This document shows positions 16,600 to 20,473 of a stretch of DNA of 20,473 bases, piece after piece. Every line of letters starts with the position of its first letter. Positions within the stretch are counted from its first letter, which is position 1. Source of the DNA: an uncultured Bacteroidales bacterium (GTDB lineage Bacteria > Bacteroidota > Bacteroidia > Bacteroidales > Marinilabiliaceae); contig CALAVC010000110.1 of assembly GCA_937892095.1 (NCBI GenBank), forward strand, positions 1 to 20,473. Reading direction: 5' to 3'. A program made the translations under genes and the position numbers. The notes under the pieces were generated by a model. That model did no database searches. It had not been told where the DNA came from and worked only from the letters and a program-made list of their open reading frames with translations.

Positions 16600-18051
16600 T
16601 TACGCCCATATCGGTATGTACTTCATATAGCGTTTGGCAGTCTCGGGGTCAAGAGCTTTGATGCGTTCCTGCTCCAAAGCCTCTTTGATTAGTCTTGAGA
16701 TACTTCCCGCTGCCGACTCTTTCACTCCAAACCTTTCGCGAAGCGATTTGTTTGTCAACGCATCTCCTTGGATGTACATCAAGCAAGCATGTAGATAGCA
16801 TGACCACAGCTTGTCTTCCATCGGTATGTTCGTATAGTCCATTTCCGAGAACAATGTCACTTTAGTCGATTCTTGGAACACCTCTATGCGAGGAGCTGCC
16901 AGGTACTGCATCTCGCACGCAAGCACCATTCTATCCCAACCTCGACCAAGTTCTTCGCACATACGTAGCCGCCTCATGAGCGATGCAAGCTTCTCGTTTC
17001 TCGACTTGGGCGGATTGTCTATTATGCGGAGCACGTCAACAAGCGGTGTTCCAGGATTGGTTACCTCCACTCGGTTGTCGAATATCTCTACAACTGGTGC
17101 TGAGCCTGACACGTATAGATCTTGGTGTATCAGGCTGTTTGCTATAGCCTCTCTTATCGATGCGAGTGGGAATTTGCTGTTGGTTGTAAGCTGCACCTTG
17201 CTTGCATCTTCTTTGCTTGGCAATAGCGCACTTACATATCTAACTATGTTTTCGAAGCCTACAGCATAGCCATTGTTAAACGTCTCGTCCTTTTGTATGA
17301 GCAACCTATTCACTCCTTGATATTGCACTACTCGCAAAGCTTTTCTGCCAAGCCTGCCGAACTCATTCAAGTTCTTGGCAAACAGTATGGCTCCGAGGTT
17401 CGTAATGCTATACAGCCCGTTGTCTTGCTTATTGACCACGCCGTCTTCCGTTAGGTAGTGCATCACTCCCATCTCGTCGGTTGGCTGTGGTATGTTTAGT
17501 AGTGTGAAGTAGCTATCTATCTGTAGCAAGCGTACAACGTCTTCGTATCTCAGGTTTATTCTTACGCATACGTCTTCGAATTGACTGTTTCGCAGTTTGT
17601 CCCATAGCTGCGCTCTGAAAACTGGAAATTCATGCAGCTTCTTGGTATAGCTTCCACTGCGGACATAGTCTTCCTTTTGAAATGAAACAGGTTCGTTGAT
17701 TGCTTTGTGTATGCGAATTAGCTCCACATGCGCGCCATCTACTTCTGTTTCCAGGAATTCAAAATCGGCGTTTTTCGACAGCATGTATCGTAGCCAGTTC
17801 TCAAGTTCCTGCGCACCTTTCTTCTCCAACTGTAGCCTTACGCTTGTGCCCAATATCTGATGTGTGGTGTCGTCAACGCCCCATATCATGTAGGCGTAAT
17901 CCTTGTCGCTTAGCGTTGCGCTGTTGGCTAAGGCACTGATGTCTTCGCCTATCATCTGTGGCTGACAGTTGTTGTGCTTAAACTCAACCCAGCCCACCTC
18001 TTTCGGTAGCTTACAAAGCTCCTTTACTAATATATCTAGATTCGCAATCAT
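16600..18051 (-). CDS. AlbA_2-domain protein with GHKL-type C-terminal region
   Basis: 483 aa. The N-terminal 130 residues match the AlbA_2 (Schlafen-type) nucleic-acid-binding domain: a WVEFKHN motif (E23, K25), GEDISALANS (35-44), then YMIWGVDD. Residues about 290-380 contain the ATPase_c_4-like segment: REAIANSLIHQD (300-311), a TNPG turn (331-334) and EELGRGWDRM (367-376). The C-terminus looks like a winged helix. Proteins of this layout are common between hsdS and hsdR in Bacteroidales type I loci and are generally annotated as DNA-binding or ATP-binding regulators; some AlbA_2 proteins cut RNA. A strong Shine-Dalgarno (AAAGGAGG, 18056-18063) is 5 bases from the ATG. It starts 15 bases after hsdS. 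Regulator and effector are both possible. Confidence 0.85.
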   Translation of the reverse strand: MIANLDILVKELCKLPKEVGWVEFKHNNCQPQMIGEDISALANSATLSDKDYAYMIWGVDDTTHQILGTSVRLQLEKKGAQELENWLRYMLSKNADFEFLETEVDGAHVELIRIHKAINEPVSFQKEDYVRSGSYTKKLHEFPVFRAQLWDKLRNSQFEDVCVRINLRYEDVVRLLQIDSYFTLLNIPQPTDEMGVMHYLTEDGVVNKQDNGLYSITNLGAILFAKNLNEFGRLGRKALRVVQYQGVNRLLIQKDETFNNGYAVGFENIVRYVSALLPSKEDASKVQLTTNSKFPLASIREAIANSLIHQDLYVSGSAPVVEIFDNRVEVTNPGTPLVDVLRIIDNPPKSRNEKLASLMRRLRMCEELGRGWDRMVLACEMQYLAAPRIEVFQESTKVTLFSEMDYTNIPMEDKLWSCYLHACLMYIQGDALTNKSLRERFGVKESAAGSISRLIKEALEQERIKALDPETAKRYMKYIPIWA

Positions 18052-18055
18052 ACTT

Positions 18056-18063
18056 CCTCCTTT
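18056..18063 (-). promoter_or_regulatory. Strong Shine-Dalgarno before the AlbA_2 gene
   Basis: On the minus strand AAAGGAGG lies 4-5 bases before ATG 18051, between the hsdS stop (18067) and this start. It is the best ribosome site in the window, where most genes have weak ones or rely on overlap coupling, and it fixes the start of the 483-aa protein. Confidence 0.7.
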
Positions 18064-18066
18064 CCT

Positions 18067-19425
18067 TTACTTGACCCAACTGTCTATCTCGTCCTCTACG
18101 GCCTTGATTGCCGAACGCTCAAGACGAATAGCCTTACCTACATTATCCTTATACTTCTTTATACTTGAATCTATCTCTGTCATTTCTTTTTCAGACATCA
18201 ACGGAATTGGAATTCTGCTTAGGTGCGGTGACTCTACGTGCTGAATAACAGAGCCACATATATAGCGTTGTATTAGAGCCTTTCCTACTTTAGACGACAG
18301 GAAAGCGTAAATGTATCCACTACTGAGGATGTTATTCGGGCATGCCCGAATAACATCCTCAGAAACAAGTTTCTGAGCATGTTCGGAATGTGTGTAGACA
18401 ACATCTCCAATGGTGCCAGAACTTGGTATTAAAATCCAATCTTCTTGAACTGCCAATGCATCAATATTGGGTGTTTTTCGAGACAGATACTTTCCACTGT
18501 CAGGGGTAGCAAGCATAATGTCAGCCCCACCAAGGAACATAACACCATTTTTTACATAATTTCGCTTGAATATTTCAGGTCTTGAAATGCTCTTACAAAC
18601 ATCTCCAAGTAACTTATACTCAAAATTATCTTTTATGTAGTCTTCGAGTTCGCTGCCTGTAGAAATGTGGTAATTTGCTTCAAATCTTTTTCCGAAAGAT
18701 TGAAATATGCGTTGCGAAGATACTGTCGCACTCTTTCTTCTCTCGGGCTCACCCCCCACAAACTCCTCAACTTTTCTTTTTGCCTCCTCCAACAACTTAT
18801 TTGCCTCCACCCTCAACGCTGCGGCATCTTTTATCTGCTTGTCGATTCTTTCTTGAAATTCGGCAGGGAATTGGGGAATGGGGATTTGAGAAACGTGGAA
18901 AGGTTTGATATGCTTAACAACACCACCAAAACGTGATTGAGTAAGCATTATATATCCATACCGTGAAGCAAGATAAGCATATAACAATCCACCTTTTGTT
19001 TTTGTTTCATCGGGTAGCAATCGTATCAAATCCTGAGTTGCAACAACTCCATCAAATTGCTCGTTTGTATAAACCACATTACCGATAGTACCACTACAAG
19101 AAATCAATATCCAATCTTTACGCAAGATAAGATTCGACAACGACGCAACTTGTTTTTTTGATAAAAACCGTCCAGAAAGAGGGTCGGCTTTCACCATATC
19201 AGAAGCGGTCATATATGGAACACCATGTTCTGCGTCTTTTACAAACACGCGGGTAAATATATTACCAAAGCAGCAATCCTTTTTTATTCCCTCAATAGTG
19301 GTCTGCTTATACGGGCAACTATCCAAAAGGGAATACAAAACGTTACTATCACTCAAATGAAATGAGGAATCAACACGCCATCCGTTTGCCGAGAAGGCTT
19401 TCGCACATACAACGCCCGTTTTCAT
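18067..19425 (-). CDS. hsdS: Type I restriction-modification specificity subunit (HsdS/MAD5-like)
   Basis: 452 aa with the two-target-recognition-domain layout of HsdS. TRD1 is residues about 1-180 (WILISCSGTIGNVVYT, then HVSQIPIPQFP). A conserved spacer helix covers about 181-225 (EFQERIDKQIKDAAALRVEANKLLEEAKRKVEEF). TRD2 is about 240-410 (WILIPSSGTIGDVVYT, HLSRIPIPLM), followed by a second helix. It recognises the DNA sequence to be methylated and, in this locus, perhaps also guides defence. It overlaps the methylase by 4 bases (ATGA), the usual hsdM-hsdS coupling. TRD2 contains a perfect 40-bp palindrome and an adjacent 20-bp hairpin. No integrase or spare TRD cassette is seen nearby, so phase variation by inversion is not shown here. 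Confidence 0.92.
   Translation of the reverse strand: MKTGVVCAKAFSANGWRVDSSFHLSDSNVLYSLLDSCPYKQTTIEGIKKDCCFGNIFTRVFVKDAEHGVPYMTASDMVKADPLSGRFLSKKQVASLSNLILRKDWILISCSGTIGNVVYTNEQFDGVVATQDLIRLLPDETKTKGGLLYAYLASRYGYIMLTQSRFGGVVKHIKPFHVSQIPIPQFPAEFQERIDKQIKDAAALRVEANKLLEEAKRKVEEFVGGEPERRKSATVSSQRIFQSFGKRFEANYHISTGSELEDYIKDNFEYKLLGDVCKSISRPEIFKRNYVKNGVMFLGGADIMLATPDSGKYLSRKTPNIDALAVQEDWILIPSSGTIGDVVYTHSEHAQKLVSEDVIRACPNNILSSGYIYAFLSSKVGKALIQRYICGSVIQHVESPHLSRIPIPLMSEKEMTEIDSSIKKYKDNVGKAIRLERSAIKAVEDEIDSWVK
18323..18362. repeat. Perfect 40-bp palindrome inside hsdS
   Basis: The half CTGAGGATGTTATTCGGGCA (18323-18342) is followed directly, with no loop, by its exact reverse complement (18343-18362). 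It lies in the coding sequence of TRD2 (SEDVIRACPNNILSSGY), and the frame stays open through it. It could extrude as a cruciform or fold in mRNA. A perfect arm length of 20 is far beyond chance. Confidence 0.95.
18358..18377. repeat. 20-bp inverted repeat next to the hsdS palindrome
   Basis: CTCAGAAAC (18358-18366) and GTTTCTGAG (18369-18377) are exact reverse complements around a 2-base loop. The repeat overlaps the end of the 40-bp palindrome by 5 bases. The following CTGAGCATGTTCGG (18373-18386) is a shortened echo of the palindrome arm (CTGAGGATGTTATTCGG). Confidence 0.9.
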
Positions 19426-20473
19426 TTGTCCTGATCCTTTAGGTACTCTTTGTATGATTCAGAAATCCGTGGCAGGTCGTCGTCAATATGCTTAACTTTT
19501 TGCATACGCACTTTTTCGTGCATCTGCCCGTCGAAAGCGGTTTCTACCCAGCGCTTCACATCGTTGAACAGAAGTTCGGCGCCATCTTCGTCGCGCTCAT
19601 AAATGGGCACACCACGGCGGTCTTTACCTACCGTCTCTGCAATGGCCATGAAAACGGTATAGTCTTCTTTGTTTATATCTGTCAGCTGTTCTGTCTCAGT
19701 CTTCTTGCGTAGGAAGAGCAGTGAAGCCTGCACACCCACCTGCGGCAGAAACGCCTCTACAGGAAGGTCAACCGAGGCTATAAGCCTGAAATGTTTCAGT
19801 ATCCATAAGCGTGTGCTTTCCATACTGGGATTGCCCAGAATGCCGTCGGGCAACACAATGGCCATCTTGCCACCAGGCTTGAGAAACTTGTAGCACTGCT
19901 CAATGAAGAGAACCTCTGGAGCTTTGCTGTCGAGAACATAGTTCGAAGCAATCTCGGGATCAACCTCCACCTTCGTGCCGAAAGGCGGATTAGTGAATAT
20001 CATATCGAACTTGCCAAGTGCGTTGTCGCGGTCGTACGCTTGGTCTAGGACCTCGTCGGCACCTAGCGAACGAGCCACGGCAGGTCCAACCTTTGCCACG
20101 TCGGGCAGCTGTCCATTGGGGTATTCCAGCGAATTGATATTGAAAATATTGGCGTGTCCGTTGCCCGACATCACCATATTCATTCGGGCTGCTTTACGCA
20201 AGTCGGGGTCGAAGTCGAAACCGAAGATGTTTTTCTCGGCATACTCTTTCACACGCTCGTTCACCTCGTCGCTATTGCAGGCGGCATCAATCATAGCATC
20301 TGTATATGCTTTTTGAATTGTGATATTAACTCGGCCTAATGTATTAATATTAAAACTTACTTTATTATAACCATTAAAAGTAGCAACAAAATTATTGATG
20401 GTTGATAAAGTCGTATTTGTACTTGTTAATTCTTCAAAATCATCTAAACAATTTTCATAACCTTCAGCACAAT
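19422..20473 (-). CDS. hsdM: Type I DNA methyltransferase subunit (HsdM/MAD2-like), partial and 5' anomalous
   Basis: From about 20294 leftwards (290 codons) this is clearly the C-terminal half of a type I N6-adenine methylase: EKNIFGFDFDPDLRKAARMNMVMSG, the catalytic IFTNPPFGTK (NPPF at 19980-19991), LKPGGKMAIVLPDGILG and a C-terminal region typical of HsdM. It would methylate adenine at the site chosen by the HsdS subunit; the 4-base ATGA overlap with hsdS supports this. The frame stays open to the window end, but upstream of about 20320 the translation (FNGYNKVSFNINTLGRVNI and so on) does not look like HsdM. The SAM-binding motif DPACGTGG, expected within some 40-70 residues, is not seen, and GC falls from about 50% to about 25%. 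The gene is therefore interrupted, or the sequence is chimeric, at the right end. Confidence 0.85.
   Translation of the reverse strand, partial: CAEGYENCLDDFEELTSTNTTLSTINNFVATFNGYNKVSFNINTLGRVNITIQKAYTDAMIDAACNSDEVNERVKEYAEKNIFGFDFDPDLRKAARMNMVMSGNGHANIFNINSLEYPNGQLPDVAKVGPAVARSLGADEVLDQAYDRDNALGKFDMIFTNPPFGTKVEVDPEIASNYVLDSKAPEVLFIEQCYKFLKPGGKMAIVLPDGILGNPSMESTRLWILKHFRLIASVDLPVEAFLPQVGVQASLLFLRKKTETEQLTDINKEDYTVFMAIAETVGKDRRGVPIYERDEDGAELLFNDVKRWVETAFDGQMHEKVRMQKVKHIDDDLPRISESYKEYLKDQDK

Noticed and set aside
18067..19425. Invertible hsdS shufflon
   Set aside because: No recombinase gene, silent hsdS cassette or matching distant inverted repeat is visible; the palindrome alone does not show inversion.
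12153..20473. BREX or complete type I restriction-modification system
   Set aside because: There is no PglZ, BrxC, BrxL or PglX-type gene and no HsdR; only the NERD-kinase resembles BREX type 2 PglW.

Overview
The window looks like chromosomal DNA of a Bacteroidales bacterium (Prevotella or Bacteroides-like). The reasons are moderate-to-low GC, mostly weak Shine-Dalgarno signals, a Bacteroidales-style type I methylase/specificity pair followed by an AlbA_2 protein, and promoter-like TA(n)TTTG elements. This assignment is an inference from style. Every gene I can support lies on the minus strand, so transcription runs from the right end (20473) to the left (1). It reads as a defence island.

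Right part (20473 to 16600): the 3' half of a type I DNA methyltransferase gene (hsdM-like), a two-domain specificity subunit overlapping it by ATGA, and an AlbA_2/GHKL-type protein. No HsdR follows. In its place, after a 289-base gap carrying an array of 11-bp direct repeats (16384-16596), comes a large operon: a 1385-aa NERD/pseudokinase/Ser-Thr kinase/P-loop ATPase fusion, a 520-aa protein of unknown fold, an 1837-aa HerA/FtsK-type ATPase with an embedded PD-(D/E)XK-like motif, and a PP2C-family phosphatase. Methylase + specificity subunit + kinase + unknown protein + giant ATPase matches my recollection of the methylation-associated defence system (MADS; roles of MAD2, MAD5, MAD6, MAD7 and MAD8). 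Here an AlbA_2 protein sits where MAD3/MAD4 might be expected, and a phosphatase is added at the end. The likely logic is that methylation marks self, the kinase/NERD protein senses or gates, the large ATPase/nuclease-like protein acts on DNA, and the phosphatase resets phosphorylation.

Left part (4389 to 2232): a tightly packed second cassette with a 52-aa ORF, a STAS-like/GHKL ATPase protein, a DUF4325 STAS-like protein, and a small two-helix membrane protein whose reading frame is broken in the second helix. Then (2110 to 402) comes a B12-binding/radical SAM gene frameshifted exactly at its CxxxCxxC cluster motif, followed by a terminator-like hairpin and a 67-aa hypothetical protein.

Structural oddities are a perfect 40-bp palindrome plus an adjacent 20-bp hairpin inside the second recognition domain of hsdS, the 11-bp repeat array, two frameshifted genes within 2.5 kb, and an abrupt change at about 20295-20320. 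There, a roughly 50% GC hsdM gives way to roughly 25% GC sequence that no longer encodes a methylase.
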